From positions 2,125,501 through 2,189,500 of the forward strand of contig NZ_CP150662.1 in the NCBI RefSeq assembly GCF_038024125.1: a stretch of 64,000 bases of DNA, read 5' to 3'. The notes beneath the pieces are model-generated. The model worked only from the letters and a program-made list of their open reading frames with translations. It had not been told where the DNA came from and searched no databases. Below are positions 28,069-37,696 of this stretch, in pieces (the stretch's first letter is position 1; each line of letters begins with the position of its first letter). Both the position numbers and the translations under genes were made by a program. The DNA is from Polaribacter gangjinensis (lineage in GTDB: Bacteria > Bacteroidota > Bacteroidia > Flavobacteriales > Flavobacteriaceae).

Positions 28069-28301
28069 TTTTTATGTTGTAACCAAATTAGCAACTCTTT
28101 TTTTAAAGCCTGTTCTGGTTGTGAGAGTGGAATTGAATTGCCAAATTGTTTGCTTCTTTTAAATTTTGAGAACGTAGTTTTTAATAGTTTCCAATCTTCA
28201 GGATAAGTTTCCAAAAATTTGTTAAACATACTTTGCGCTGTTTTTTGATCTTTTAAGCTTTCAAAAATATGCTGAAATTTTTCCTCTTTGTTATAAATCA
28301 T
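28065..28301 (-). CDS. Small conserved-looking hypothetical protein
   Basis: The protein has 78 residues, is highly charged and probably all-helical (HIFESLKDQKTAQSMFNKFL and KKELLIWLQHKK). There is no signal peptide and no motif I recognise. It is 18 bp after pabB and overlaps the hydrolase gene by 4 bp, so it sits inside a tight operon; that, not homology, is the main reason to believe it is real. Confidence 0.65.
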   Translation of the reverse strand: MIYNKEEKFQHIFESLKDQKTAQSMFNKFLETYPEDWKLLKTTFSKFKRSKQFGNSIPLSQPEQALKKELLIWLQHKK

Positions 28302-28319
28302 TTCGTAAATATAAAAAAC

Positions 28320-29621
28320 CTAGATGGAATTTAGCAACACTTGTTTCATTGCTTTCGCTTTCAACAAACATTCTTCATATTCTTTTTCAGGAATTGATTT
28401 TGCTGTGATGGCACTTCCTACAGAGTAAGAAACGTACTCTTTATCAGCATTATACAAAATACTTCTGATGACCACATTGAAATCAAAATTTCCATTTGGG
28501 GTAAAATAACCAACTGCACCAGAATACAATCCGCGTTTGGTAGTTTCGTATTTTTCGATGATTTTCATGGCAGAAACTTTGGGTGCACCAGTCATACTTC
28601 CCATTGGAAAAGTGTCTTTTAACACTTGAATTGGCGTTGTTTTTTCATCAATTTCACAAACAACAGTTGAGATCATTTGATGCACTTGTTTGAAAGCATA
28701 AACCTTACATAATTCTTCTACTTTGACACTTCCTTTGATGGCTGATTTTGATAAATCGTTTCTAACCAAATCTACAATCATCACATTTTCAGAACGTTCC
28801 TTACTGTCTCTTGACAAATCAAAAGCAATTTTTTCATCATCAATTTTACTTCTCAAACGTTTTGCAGTTCCTTTGATAGGTTGAGAAATGATTCTTTGAC
28901 CTTCTTTTCTGATATATCTTTCAGGTGAAGCAGACAGTAAAAATAGATGATTCAACTTCAAAAAAACCGCAAAAGGAGGTTCAGAAATGCTGTTTAAATC
29001 TTGATATACTTTTAACGGATTTATACTTGCGTTTTCAGCATAAAACTCCTGACAAAAATTGGCTTCATAAATATCACCTCTGTGAATGTGTTGCAAAATT
29101 GCAGTTACTTTTTCATGATATTCCTCTTTGTGGACACGTAATTTTATTTTAATATCTGAATTTGATTGTTGGATTTTTGTATGATAAACTTGTTTGATTT
29201 CTTCAAAATCGCTTTCAATTTCATCATCAACCATTTTTAAATACTGAAATTCAACACAATTTTGATTGATGAAAATCAGTTTTTTAGGCTGAAAAAAATA
29301 CAATTCTGGGAATTCCAAACCATCAAAATTTGAGGAAGAAAGTTCTTCCACGTCATTTTTTACATCGTAAGAAATATATCCAAAAATATAGTCTTTGGTG
29401 TTAGATTGATATTCTTGTAATTTTTCAAAAGCATTGTGATCATCTGTTTTAATAGCTGTAAATTCTTCTACAGCCAAAGCAATATCAAAGCTTGAGTATT
29501 GTTGTTGATAGTTGTTAGAATCTAACCAAATTACAGTTTCAAATTGTTGAGACCAAACCAACAATTGTTGTTTGAATTTGGCAACGTCATCAATAAAAAA
29601 TTGCGAAATAGTTCTTTGCAT
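28320..29621 (-). CDS. pabB: Aminodeoxychorismate synthase component I / chorismate-binding enzyme
   Basis: The 433-residue member of the anthranilate synthase component I family carries the C-terminal chorismate-binding core: GDIYEANFCQEFYA, LLSASPERYI, SQPIKGTAKR, SKERSENVMIVDLVRNDLS, DTFPMGSMTGAPKVSAMKII and RGLYSGAVGYFTPNG. It should convert chorismate and ammonia to 4-amino-4-deoxychorismate for folate synthesis. The frame extends to a GTG at 29642, but that codon lies inside the lpdA terminator stem. The ATG at 29621 (MQRTISQFF) is the better start. It is the first gene of the operon leading to dsbD. A separate glutaminase subunit gene is not nearby. Confidence 0.9.
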   Translation of the reverse strand: MQRTISQFFIDDVAKFKQQLLVWSQQFETVIWLDSNNYQQQYSSFDIALAVEEFTAIKTDDHNAFEKLQEYQSNTKDYIFGYISYDVKNDVEELSSSNFDGLEFPELYFFQPKKLIFINQNCVEFQYLKMVDDEIESDFEEIKQVYHTKIQQSNSDIKIKLRVHKEEYHEKVTAILQHIHRGDIYEANFCQEFYAENASINPLKVYQDLNSISEPPFAVFLKLNHLFLLSASPERYIRKEGQRIISQPIKGTAKRLRSKIDDEKIAFDLSRDSKERSENVMIVDLVRNDLSKSAIKGSVKVEELCKVYAFKQVHQMISTVVCEIDEKTTPIQVLKDTFPMGSMTGAPKVSAMKIIEKYETTKRGLYSGAVGYFTPNGNFDFNVVIRSILYNADKEYVSYSVGSAITAKSIPEKEYEECLLKAKAMKQVLLNSI

Positions 29622-29633
29622 TTTGTAAGCAAA

Positions 29634-29671
29634 AAACCTCACAGTCTCGAAATTCCGGGATTGTGAGGTTT
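29634..29671 (-). terminator. Intrinsic terminator after lpdA
   Basis: AAACCTCACA at 29634-29643 pairs with TGTGAGGTTT at 29662-29671, with partial pairing inside the loop. On the minus strand it follows the lpdA stop and is followed by TTTTGC, so it should end lpdA transcription before pabB. Confidence 0.8.
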
Positions 29672-29690
29672 AGTTTATATTTTATTGTTT

Positions 29691-31091
29691 TTATGAATTC
29701 AAAGGTTTGCCATCCCAAGCCGCTTTTGCTGCTTCTTTTACAGCCTCTGAATACGTTGGATGACCATGACAAATTCTTGCTAAATCTTCAGCAGAAGCTC
29801 TAAATTCCATTGCCACAGCAGCTTCCATAATCAAATCAGCAACTCTTGCACCCACCATATGAACACCTAAAATTTCGTCTGTTTTTTTATCAGCCAATAC
29901 TTTTACAAATCCATCAACATCGCCACTTGCTCTAGATCTTCCTAAAGCACGCATTGAAAATTTACCAGCTTTATAATCGATTTTTGATGCGATTAATTCT
30001 TCTTCAGTTTTACCAACAGCTCCAACTTCTGGCCAAGTATAAACAATTCCAGGAATCAAATTGTAATCGATATGTGGTTTTTCGCCTGCAATAAATTCTG
30101 CTACAACAACACCTTCTTCTTCTGCTTTGTGAGCCAACATGGCACCTTTTACAACATCACCAATTGCATAAATATTCGAAATATTAGTTTGCAAATGATT
30201 GTTAATTTCGATTTGTCCTTTTTCATTGACTTTTACACCCACTTTTTCCAAACCTAAACCTTCTGTATATGGTTTTCTACCAACAGAAACCAAGCAATAA
30301 TCACCTGTAAATGTTACTTCTTCTCCCTTTTTATTGGTTGCTTTTACAGTAATTTCGTTGCCATTTCTTTCAACAGATTTAACTCCATGACTTACAAAAA
30401 AGTCCATTCCTTGTTTTTTCAGAACTTTTTGTAATTCTTTTGAAATTTCACCATCCATAGTTGGTGTAATTTTTGGTGCGTATTCAATGACTTTAACATC
30501 CGCTCCTAAACGTGCATACACAGAACCTAATTCTAACCCAATAACTCCACCACCAATTACGATTAAATTTTTTGGAACTTCCGAAAGTTTTAAAGCTTCT
30601 GTGGAAGTTATAATTCGTTCTTTATCTAACTTTATAAAAGGTAAACTAGCAGGTTTTGAACCAGTTGCAATGATGATATTTGTGCCTTCAATCACTTCTG
30701 ATGAACCATCATTTTTGGTAATTTTTACATGTGTTGCATCTTCAAAAGAACCCAAACCTTCAAAAACATCAATCTTATTTTTATCCATCAAATATTTGAT
30801 TCCACCTGTGGTAGTTTCTACAACATTGGCTTTGCGTTCAATCATTTTTGAAAAATCAAACGATGGTTTTGATACCGAAATTCCATGTTCTTCAAAGTGA
30901 TATACAGCATCATAATAATGATGAGAAGAATCTAACAAAGCTTTTGAAGGAATGCAACCAACGTTTAAACAAGTACCTCCAAGAGTGCTATATTTTTCGA
31001 TGATAGCCACTTTTTTTCCTAATTGAGAGGCTCTCACTGCAGCAATATATCCTCCAGGACCAGAACCAATAACAATAATATCGTATTTCAT
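29691..31091 (-). CDS. lpdA: Dihydrolipoyl dehydrogenase (E3)
   Basis: The 466-residue FAD flavoprotein reoxidises dihydrolipoamide in 2-oxoacid dehydrogenase complexes. It has the FAD dinucleotide fold IIVIGSGPGGYIAAVRAS, the redox-active disulfide Cys41/Cys46 in GGTCLNVGCIPSK, the NAD-binding GGGVIGLELGSVYARLG, the second FAD motif YAIGDVVKGAMLAHKA, and the C-terminal catalytic HGHPTYSEAVKEAA. It is a stand-alone gene closed by its own terminator. A possible TAATTTTG -7 element lies upstream on the minus strand (31112-31119). Confidence 0.97.
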   Translation of the reverse strand: MKYDIIVIGSGPGGYIAAVRASQLGKKVAIIEKYSTLGGTCLNVGCIPSKALLDSSHHYYDAVYHFEEHGISVSKPSFDFSKMIERKANVVETTTGGIKYLMDKNKIDVFEGLGSFEDATHVKITKNDGSSEVIEGTNIIIATGSKPASLPFIKLDKERIITSTEALKLSEVPKNLIVIGGGVIGLELGSVYARLGADVKVIEYAPKITPTMDGEISKELQKVLKKQGMDFFVSHGVKSVERNGNEITVKATNKKGEEVTFTGDYCLVSVGRKPYTEGLGLEKVGVKVNEKGQIEINNHLQTNISNIYAIGDVVKGAMLAHKAEEEGVVVAEFIAGEKPHIDYNLIPGIVYTWPEVGAVGKTEEELIASKIDYKAGKFSMRALGRSRASGDVDGFVKVLADKKTDEILGVHMVGARVADLIMEAAVAMEFRASAEDLARICHGHPTYSEAVKEAAKAAWDGKPLNS

Positions 31092-31188
31092 GCTAAAATT
31101 ATTTTGGGTTACAAAATTACAGCTTTTTTTAGAGAATATTATCAGAATTGTGTAGTTTTACTATCTCATAGATTTTAATTTTTTTACC

Positions 31189-31662
31189 ATGAAAATATTC
31201 AAAAAAGTAGCCATTGTATTACTTGTGATTTTTGCAATTGCACAGTTTTTTCGACCAGAAAAAAACGAAGGAGATGTAACATCTATAAATGCTTTTATTG
31301 CTGAGACAAATCCTCCAAAAGAGGTACAAGAAATTTTGAAAAATACCTGTTTTGATTGTCATTCTAGCAATACTAGATATCCTTGGTATAGCAATATTAC
31401 TCCCGTTAATTTCTGGTTGGCAGATCACGTCAAAGACGGAAAAAAGCATTTGGATTTTTCGAATTGGAATTCTTATAATTTGAAGAGAAAAGAGCACAAA
31501 ATGGATGAATTGCACGAAGAAGTTGCCAAAGGAGAAATGCCTTTAAATTCCTACACTTGGACACATGCAGATGCAAGATTAACACCTGAACAAATTGAAG
31601 CAGTTGTTTCTTGGGGCAAAAAAGTGCAAGCAGATTACAAGCAACAAATGAGTGTAGAATAA
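31189..31662 (+). CDS. Haem-binding domain protein (c-type, CxxCH)
   Basis: The 157-residue protein has one N-terminal membrane/signal helix (about 5-20) and a single c-type haem motif C-F-D-C-H at residues 54-58 (KNTCFDCHSSNTRYPWYSNITPVNFWL). The W-Y-S-N-I-x-P segment is the signature of the short haem-binding domain common in Bacteroidota. It should be a periplasm-facing electron carrier or haem sensor; no partner is obvious. The glycosyltransferase gene starts right after its stop codon. Confidence 0.88.
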   Translation: MKIFKKVAIVLLVIFAIAQFFRPEKNEGDVTSINAFIAETNPPKEVQEILKNTCFDCHSSNTRYPWYSNITPVNFWLADHVKDGKKHLDFSNWNSYNLKRKEHKMDELHEEVAKGEMPLNSYTWTHADARLTPEQIEAVVSWGKKVQADYKQQMSVE

Positions 31663-32901
31663 TTGTCAAAACCATCAATTTTAATCATTGGAACAGTTTG
31701 GGTAGCACCCAATGCATCTGCAGCAGGCAGTAGAATGTTGCAATTGATAGAAGTTTTTTTGCAACAAAATTTTCACATTACTTTTGCGTGTGCAGCAAAA
31801 AAATCGGCACCTATTTTTTCTTTAGAAACTCTCGGAATTGAAGAAGTTGAAGTTCAGTTGAATGATACTTCTTTTGATGATTTTGTTCGAAAATTGAATC
31901 CTGAAATAGTAATTTTTGATCGCTTTTTGACAGAAGAACAATTTGGATGGCGCATTCGCGAACAGTGCCCAAATGCACTCACAATTTTAGATACAGAAGA
32001 CTTGCATTGTTTAAGAAAAACAAGAGAAATTTGTGTTCAAAAACAGCTTGATTTTTCAATTGACGAACTCAAAAAACAAGACATTACCAAGCGCGAAATT
32101 GCCTCCATTTTACGATGTGATATTTCTCTAATCATTTCCAATTTTGAGATGGAATTACTGATAAATGATTTTAAGATTGATGCTTCACTTTTGTATTATT
32201 TACCATTTTTGTTAGATGTAATTTCTGAAAGTCAAATTGAAAAATGGAAGTCTTTTGAAGAAAGAGAACATTTTGTTTTTATCGGAAATTTTTTCCATAA
32301 ACCCAATGTTGATGCTGTAATTACGCTGAAAAACGAGATTTGGGGAAATATCAAAAAACAACTTCCAAAAGCAGAAATGCATATTTATGGTGCTTTTGTA
32401 ACACAACAAATTCAACAATTACACAATCCAAAAGAAGGATTTATTATTAAAGGATTTGCGGAAAATGCTCAAGAAATCGTTGAAAATTCGAAAGTTGTTT
32501 TAGCGCCTTTGCGATTTGGGGCAGGCATTAAAGGAAAACTTTCTGAAGCCATGTTGAATGGAACACCAAGCGTAACAACCACAATTGGTGCAGAAGGAAT
32601 GCATCAAAATTTACCTTGGAATGGTTTTGTTGCGGATGATTTTTCTGAATTTGTTGAAAAAGCTGTTTTGTTATATTCAGATAAAAATATTTGGAAAACA
32701 ACTCAAAAAAATGGCGTGAATATCATCAATAGTATATATGACAAACAAAAATTCACAAAACCATTTATCAATCATATTTTTAAAATTCGACAAAATTTAG
32801 CAAATCACAGAGCTCAAAATTTTATAGGAAATTTGTTGCAGCATCATAGTTTGCAAGCTTCAAAATATTTGAGCAAATGGATTGAGGCAAAGAATGGTTG
32901 A
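31663..32901 (+). CDS. Glycosyltransferase, GT4-like
   Basis: The 412-residue cytoplasmic glycosyltransferase opens with ILIIGTVWVAPNASAAGSRML in a Rossmann-type N-domain, and its C-domain has FVFIGNFFHKPNVDAV, FIIKGFAENAQEIVENSKVVLAPLRFGAGIKGKLSEAMLNGTPSVTT, the donor-binding E-x7-E type region. The start is a TTG directly after the TAA of the haem gene; the first in-frame ATG is too far inside the fold. The acceptor is unknown. It shares a transcript with the haem protein, but no functional link is evident. Confidence 0.85.
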   Translation: MSKPSILIIGTVWVAPNASAAGSRMLQLIEVFLQQNFHITFACAAKKSAPIFSLETLGIEEVEVQLNDTSFDDFVRKLNPEIVIFDRFLTEEQFGWRIREQCPNALTILDTEDLHCLRKTREICVQKQLDFSIDELKKQDITKREIASILRCDISLIISNFEMELLINDFKIDASLLYYLPFLLDVISESQIEKWKSFEEREHFVFIGNFFHKPNVDAVITLKNEIWGNIKKQLPKAEMHIYGAFVTQQIQQLHNPKEGFIIKGFAENAQEIVENSKVVLAPLRFGAGIKGKLSEAMLNGTPSVTTTIGAEGMHQNLPWNGFVADDFSEFVEKAVLLYSDKNIWKTTQKNGVNIINSIYDKQKFTKPFINHIFKIRQNLANHRAQNFIGNLLQHHSLQASKYLSKWIEAKNG

Positions 32902-32923
32902 GTTTTTAAAGTTGAAAATAGAG

Positions 32924-34138
32924 TTATTCCAAAGGATCATAATCCATTGGCAAAGAATTTCCAAACTTTTCGTAAGACCAATATCCTTCGTAAAAAACAT
33001 CTAATGGGTTTGTCATAAATCCATTTTTATCTAAAATTGTTGGAATTTTAATGGGAATTATTGAGGATGTTTGTGCTAAAGGTGCTCTCATTTTACTAAA
33101 GGGATTTCTAAGAATATAACCTTTTTCTTCAATTTCTTTGGTATAAACAATGCTCAAATTATTTTCAAAATCTAGGGATATAACACCGTTTTTTACAGAT
33201 ATAATTGAGTCTGAAGGAATACTAGATTTGTATAAATAATCAATTGATTTTGGTAAATTCACCTTTCTTAAAATCACGATTGATGAGTCTAAAGTTGTTT
33301 TTGGGTCTTCTATTTTTTTTGAAAAATCAATTGGATTTTTAGAAAGTTTAACAAATTCTCGTGCTTTTTTAATGGCTTCTTCACTTGGTCTTTGTGGGTT
33401 TGGAACTCTTCTAAATTGATGAATAATAAAACCTTCTTGATACGTTGTATTTTTCAATAATGTTTGATAAAAATGTGTGTAAGATCCATTATAGGCAGTT
33501 AATCTATTTTTTGTCCATTGAAGTTGTTTTCTTTTAGAACCTTTTAAATTTTCATACCTTGAATATCCAAGATATGAAACCATATTTTTATTGATTGTAA
33601 AATCCTCTAATTCATAAATAATTTTATATCCCAAACTTTCATGTTTTATTTCTAAAGGTTTTTTTGCGATTGCGGTTAAAACATTGTTTTTGGCATCAAA
33701 ATTAAAGAGCAAAACTTCAGGATTTAACATCTTACACCCTGCTGCGATTTCAGTTCTACCAATAAATTCTCTCTTGAAAACTTCTAGATTGTATTTCCAT
33801 TCGTCATTGTAAACCGTTTTAGAAATGATGACTTCATCTAACGTATTTTGTTCTTCTTCTAATTTAAAAACTAAGGATTTTTTATAATTTGAAGTGTTTA
33901 AAGAATAGATAATTTTCTTATAACCTAAATATGATACCACCAAATCATAAATACCTTCTCTAACTTTTATTGAAAATTTTCCCTGAACATCAGTAGTTGT
34001 GCCAAGCATGGTATTATTAAAATATACAGCTGCTCCCTCTAAAGGGCCATTTTTATCAGCAACAATTCCACTAATAGTAATTTGTGCAAATACTGAAAAC
34101 TGAATTAAAAGTAAAATAAAAAAGAACCGTTTTTTCAT
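32924..34138 (-). CDS. Carboxypeptidase-regulatory-like domain protein (secreted/outer membrane associated)
   Basis: The protein has 404 residues, with a signal peptide (MKKRFFFILLLIQFSVFAQ) and one carboxypeptidase-regulatory-like domain (about 21-100: ISGIVADKNGPLEGAAVYFN through VVSYLGYKKIIYSL). About 300 residues follow that I cannot assign, with DEVIISKTVYNDEWKYNLEVFKREF, as found after this domain in many Bacteroidota proteins. It lacks a TonB plug and barrel, so it is not a transporter. The function is unknown; it is probably an envelope protein. Confidence 0.8.
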   Translation of the reverse strand: MKKRFFFILLLIQFSVFAQITISGIVADKNGPLEGAAVYFNNTMLGTTTDVQGKFSIKVREGIYDLVVSYLGYKKIIYSLNTSNYKKSLVFKLEEEQNTLDEVIISKTVYNDEWKYNLEVFKREFIGRTEIAAGCKMLNPEVLLFNFDAKNNVLTAIAKKPLEIKHESLGYKIIYELEDFTINKNMVSYLGYSRYENLKGSKRKQLQWTKNRLTAYNGSYTHFYQTLLKNTTYQEGFIIHQFRRVPNPQRPSEEAIKKAREFVKLSKNPIDFSKKIEDPKTTLDSSIVILRKVNLPKSIDYLYKSSIPSDSIISVKNGVISLDFENNLSIVYTKEIEEKGYILRNPFSKMRAPLAQTSSIIPIKIPTILDKNGFMTNPLDVFYEGYWSYEKFGNSLPMDYDPLE

Positions 34139-34193
34139 TGTCTAAAAATAGAAAATGAAAAACCGATTTAAGAAAAAAGTTTGTTAATTAGTG

Positions 34194-36218
34194 TTAATGA
34201 TTTTTAAGTAACCCAGCACGTTTTAGCAAAGCATCAGGTTTTGGTTCTTTGCCTCGAAAACGTTTGTATAATTCCATGGGTTTTTGTGTTCCTCCTTTGG
34301 AAAGGATGTTTTCTTTGAACTTAGTTGCCACTTCTTTATTAAAAATTCCTTTTTCCAAAAAGTATTCAAACGCATCTGCATCTAACACTTCTGCCCATTT
34401 GTATGAGTAGTATCCTGCTGAATATCCTCCTTGAAAAATATGTGAAAAAGATGTACTCATGCAATTTTCAGCAACATCAGGATACAATTTTGTGTCTTTA
34501 AAAGCTGCCAATTCAAAATCTTTGATTGATGTAATTTCTGATGGATTTTCACTGTGCCATTTCATATCTAAAATACCAAAACTCAATTGACGCAAGGTTT
34601 GCATGCCTTCATGAAAACTGGCTGATTCTTTAATTTTTTCGATGTATTTCATCGGAATTGTTTCGCCAGTTTTGTAATGTTTTGCGAACAAAGCCAAAGC
34701 TTCAGGTTCGTAACACCAGTTTTCAAAAATCTGACTTGGCAATTCTACAAAATCCCAAGAAACGGATGTTCCAGATAAACTTGTGTAGGTTGTGTTGGCT
34801 AACATTCCGTGCAAAGCGTGTCCAAATTCATGAAACAACGTGGTTACTTCATTGAATGTTAATAAAGATGGCTTTGTAGCAGTTGGTTTGGTAAAATTGC
34901 ACACAATAGAAACATGTGGACGCTCATTTATTTGATTTTGAATGAATTGCGATTTGTAAGAAGTCATCCAAGCGCCATTTCTTTTGCCTTTTCGTGGATG
35001 AAAATCTGCATAAAAAATGGAAATAAAATTGTTTTGTGTATCAAAAACCTCGTAAGTTTTTACATCTTGATGGTATTTGTCGATGTTGAAAACCTCTATA
35101 AATTGCAAGTCGTATAATTTCTCTGCGATGGTAAAAACACCTTCAATCACATTTTCTAATTGAAAATAAGGTTTCAATTGTTCTTGATCTAAATCAAACA
35201 ATTCTTTTTTCAATTTTTCAGCATAATAGGCACCATCCCATTTTTCGAGTTGCTCAATTCCGTCTAATTTTTTAGCAAATTGTGCTAAATTATTGAATTC
35301 ACGCAAAGCTGCAGGTTTTGCTTTTTGAAGCAATTCATTGGAAAACTCCATTACTTTTTCAGGAGTTTCAGCCATTCGTTCTTCCAACACAAAATGCGCA
35401 TGACTTTTATATCCCAATAAATTGGCGCGTTCATGACGTAATTTTACAATGTTTAAAACGATATTTTCATTGTTGAATTCGTTGTTTTGAAACCCTTTTT
35501 TGCCAGCAGCAATTGCCATTTTTTTACGCAATTCTCTGTTTTCAACATAGGTTACAAATGGAATATAACTTGGAAAATCTAGGGTAAAAACGAACCCTTC
35601 TTTGCCTTTTTCTTTTGCGATTTCTTGAGCAGCTTCTTTGGCAGATTCTGGCAAACCAGCCAACTCTTTTTCATCTAATATGTGCATTTCAAAAGCATTG
35701 GTTTCTGCCAACACATTTTCTCCAAATTGCAATGAGAGTTTAGACAATTCAGCGTCTATTTTTCGTAATTTGATTTTATTTTCTTCGGATAAATTCGCGC
35801 CATTTCTTGCAAAACCTTTGTATTGTTTTTCTAACAACATGGTTTGCTCTGGTGATAATTGCAAACTATCTTTTGATTCAAAAACCGCTTTTACTCTGGT
35901 AAATAATCCTTCATTTAAAGTGATATCATTTCTGAATTCACTCAATAATGGCGAAACTTTTTGGGCTATTTTTTGAATTTCGTCATTGGTTTCTGCGGCA
36001 TTCAAATTGAAAAAAATACTGGTAATTCTGTTTAGTTTTTCGCCAGCAAAATCAAGAGCAACTGTGGTGTTTTCAAAAGTTGGTTTTTCAGAATTTGAGA
36101 CAATAGCATCAATTTCGGCTTTTGCCAATTCAATCGCATTTTCAATTGCTGGTTGATAATGATGCGATTCTATTTTTGAAAATGGCGCAGTATTAAAATC
36201 TTGTAAAAGTGGATTCAT
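34194..36218 (-). CDS. M3 family zinc metallopeptidase (oligopeptidase/dipeptidyl carboxypeptidase-like)
   Basis: The 674-residue cytoplasmic peptidase has the zinc motif H-E-F-G-H at residue 463 (TLFHEFGHALHGML) and the family blocks FENTTVALDFAGEKLNRI, FYADFHPRKGKRNGAWMTSY, FVELPSQIFENWCYEPEAL and FSHIFQGGYSAGYYSYKWAEVLDADAFEYF. It degrades short peptides. No signal peptide is present. It is 50 bp downstream of purE in the same direction, in AT-rich spacer DNA with GTTCAAAGTTT-type repeats, so it is probably transcribed separately or by read-through. Confidence 0.95.
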   Translation of the reverse strand: MNPLLQDFNTAPFSKIESHHYQPAIENAIELAKAEIDAIVSNSEKPTFENTTVALDFAGEKLNRITSIFFNLNAAETNDEIQKIAQKVSPLLSEFRNDITLNEGLFTRVKAVFESKDSLQLSPEQTMLLEKQYKGFARNGANLSEENKIKLRKIDAELSKLSLQFGENVLAETNAFEMHILDEKELAGLPESAKEAAQEIAKEKGKEGFVFTLDFPSYIPFVTYVENRELRKKMAIAAGKKGFQNNEFNNENIVLNIVKLRHERANLLGYKSHAHFVLEERMAETPEKVMEFSNELLQKAKPAALREFNNLAQFAKKLDGIEQLEKWDGAYYAEKLKKELFDLDQEQLKPYFQLENVIEGVFTIAEKLYDLQFIEVFNIDKYHQDVKTYEVFDTQNNFISIFYADFHPRKGKRNGAWMTSYKSQFIQNQINERPHVSIVCNFTKPTATKPSLLTFNEVTTLFHEFGHALHGMLANTTYTSLSGTSVSWDFVELPSQIFENWCYEPEALALFAKHYKTGETIPMKYIEKIKESASFHEGMQTLRQLSFGILDMKWHSENPSEITSIKDFELAAFKDTKLYPDVAENCMSTSFSHIFQGGYSAGYYSYKWAEVLDADAFEYFLEKGIFNKEVATKFKENILSKGGTQKPMELYKRFRGKEPKPDALLKRAGLLKNH

Positions 36219-36268
36219 GTTTTTAGTTCAAAGTTTAAAGTTTTTGGTTCAAGATTTTGAATATTGAA

Positions 36269-36751
36269 CTATGAATTTCGAACCTTATTTGAGGCTTGTT
36301 CTACTTTTATTTTCAATCCTTCTTTGTAAGCGATGACTTTATCCAAGACACATTTGTCTGAAGCTCCAATAATTTGTGCGGCTAAAATTCCCGCATTTTT
36401 CGCGCCATTCAAAGCAACAGTTGCTACAGGAACACCTCCAGGCATTTGCAAAATTGACAAAACAGAATCCCATCCATCAATAGAATTGCTACTTTTTACA
36501 GGAACTCCAATAACAGGCAAAGGGCTCATACTTGCCACCATTCCTGGTAAATGAGCAGCACCTCCTGCACCAGCAATAATTACTTTGATGCCACGTAAAT
36601 GTGCATTTTTTGCGTAATCAAATAGTTTTTCAGGAGTTCTGTGAGCAGAAACAATATCTACTTCAATTTGAATATCAAAACTTTCTAAAATATCAATGGT
36701 TTCTTGCATTACTGGAAGATCAGAATCACTTCCCATTATTATTCCTATCAT
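36269..36751 (-). CDS. purE: N5-carboxyaminoimidazole ribonucleotide mutase
   Basis: The 160-residue class I PurE moves the carboxyl group of N5-CAIR to give CAIR in purine synthesis. GSDSD at residues 7-11 and SAHRTP with His37 are the active-site motifs; AGAGGAAHLPGM and GVPVKSSNSIDGWDSVLSILQMP complete the family core. Its partner purK lies upstream, but a RhuM-Fic gene stands between them (3 bp gap). Confidence 0.97.
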   Translation of the reverse strand: MIGIIMGSDSDLPVMQETIDILESFDIQIEVDIVSAHRTPEKLFDYAKNAHLRGIKVIIAGAGGAAHLPGMVASMSPLPVIGVPVKSSNSIDGWDSVLSILQMPGGVPVATVALNGAKNAGILAAQIIGASDKCVLDKVIAYKEGLKIKVEQASNKVRNS

Positions 36752-36754
36752 TTG

Positions 36755-37696
36755 TTAATTTATTAGGTTGATAATTACGTTTATCATCATTTCTTTTTCA
36801 GCAGGATTGCTTTCTGCAATTAGTAAAGTTAATGCAACTAAAGTATTATTTTCTATTCTTTTTGATTGATCTTTTTTATATAGATAGTTGTTTTTATCTA
36901 AATACCAAACAAATAACCAAGCTGCAATTCGTTTATTTCCATCACTAAAAGAGTGATTTTTCACTACAAAATACAATAGATTTGCAGCTTTTTCCTCGAT
37001 ACTTGGATACAATTCTTTACCATCAAAAGTTTGATCAATAGTTGCAATGGAACTTTTGAATGATTGATCTTTTTCGTTTCCAAATAAATCAGAACCTCCA
37101 AATTTTACTTTTAATTTTTCAATGGCATCTTTTGCTTCTTTGTATTCAATTTTATATGAAATAACATTGTTAACATTATTTTTTGACAATGTTTGATGGT
37201 CAAATTTATCTAAAATATCAAGAGCGTTAGAATAATCAGCTAAAATATCAAGTAAACCTTCAGTATCGCTTGTAAGTTTTGATGTTCTTTTTACAAGTTG
37301 AATAGTTTGTTGAAGCTGTTCTAAACGCTTTTCATTGATTGAATATCCTTTTGTAAGATGTTCTTTTATAATATTTGTTGCCCAAATTCTGAATTCTGTT
37401 GCAATTTTAGATTTTACTCTATAACCAACAGAAATAATAACATCTAAATTATAATGACTTACCTCATAAGTTTTTCCATCATTTGCAGTATGTGCAAATT
37501 TTGCACATACTGAATCTTGAATAAGTTCTTGCTCTTTAAAAATATTTTTTAAATGCTTTGAAATTACAGTTCTGTCTCTATTAAATAGAGAAGCAATTTG
37601 TTGTTCTGTTGCCCAAAAAGTTTGTTTTCCTTCATCTAATAAGACTTCAAAATTATTTTCATTTTGGGCAGATTTAAATGAAATTATTTTATTCAT
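36755..37696 (-). CDS. RhuM-like / Fic-Doc domain protein
   Basis: The 313-residue protein has an N-terminal RhuM-type region (about 15-125: TFWATEQQIASLFNRDRTVISKHLKNIF, YEVSHYNLDVIISVGYRVKS, FRIWATNIIKEHL). Its C-terminal Fic/Doc region has the motif H-S-F-S-D-G-N-K-R at residues 248-256. GNKR resembles the Doc branch (kinase-type toxins) more than the GNGR of AMP-transferring Fic enzymes; the actual activity is inference. It sits scarlessly in the pur operon: its start overlaps the purK stop by 4 bp and its stop is 3 bp before purE. No antitoxin-like gene is beside it. Confidence 0.88.
   Translation of the reverse strand: MNKIISFKSAQNENNFEVLLDEGKQTFWATEQQIASLFNRDRTVISKHLKNIFKEQELIQDSVCAKFAHTANDGKTYEVSHYNLDVIISVGYRVKSKIATEFRIWATNIIKEHLTKGYSINEKRLEQLQQTIQLVKRTSKLTSDTEGLLDILADYSNALDILDKFDHQTLSKNNVNNVISYKIEYKEAKDAIEKLKVKFGGSDLFGNEKDQSFKSSIATIDQTFDGKELYPSIEEKAANLLYFVVKNHSFSDGNKRIAAWLFVWYLDKNNYLYKKDQSKRIENNTLVALTLLIAESNPAEKEMMINVIINLIN

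Noticed and set aside
29622..29642. GTG start giving pabB seven more residues
   Set aside because: The codon lies inside the lpdA terminator stem and adds no conserved sequence; the ATG at 29621 is better.
31110..31115. GTTACA upstream of lpdA
   Set aside because: A single hexamer without a partner; expected by chance in AT-rich DNA.
36751..37696. Mobile element carrying the RhuM-Fic gene
   Set aside because: No integrase, transposase, terminal repeats or target duplication flank the gene; the junctions are tight 3-4 bp operon joins.
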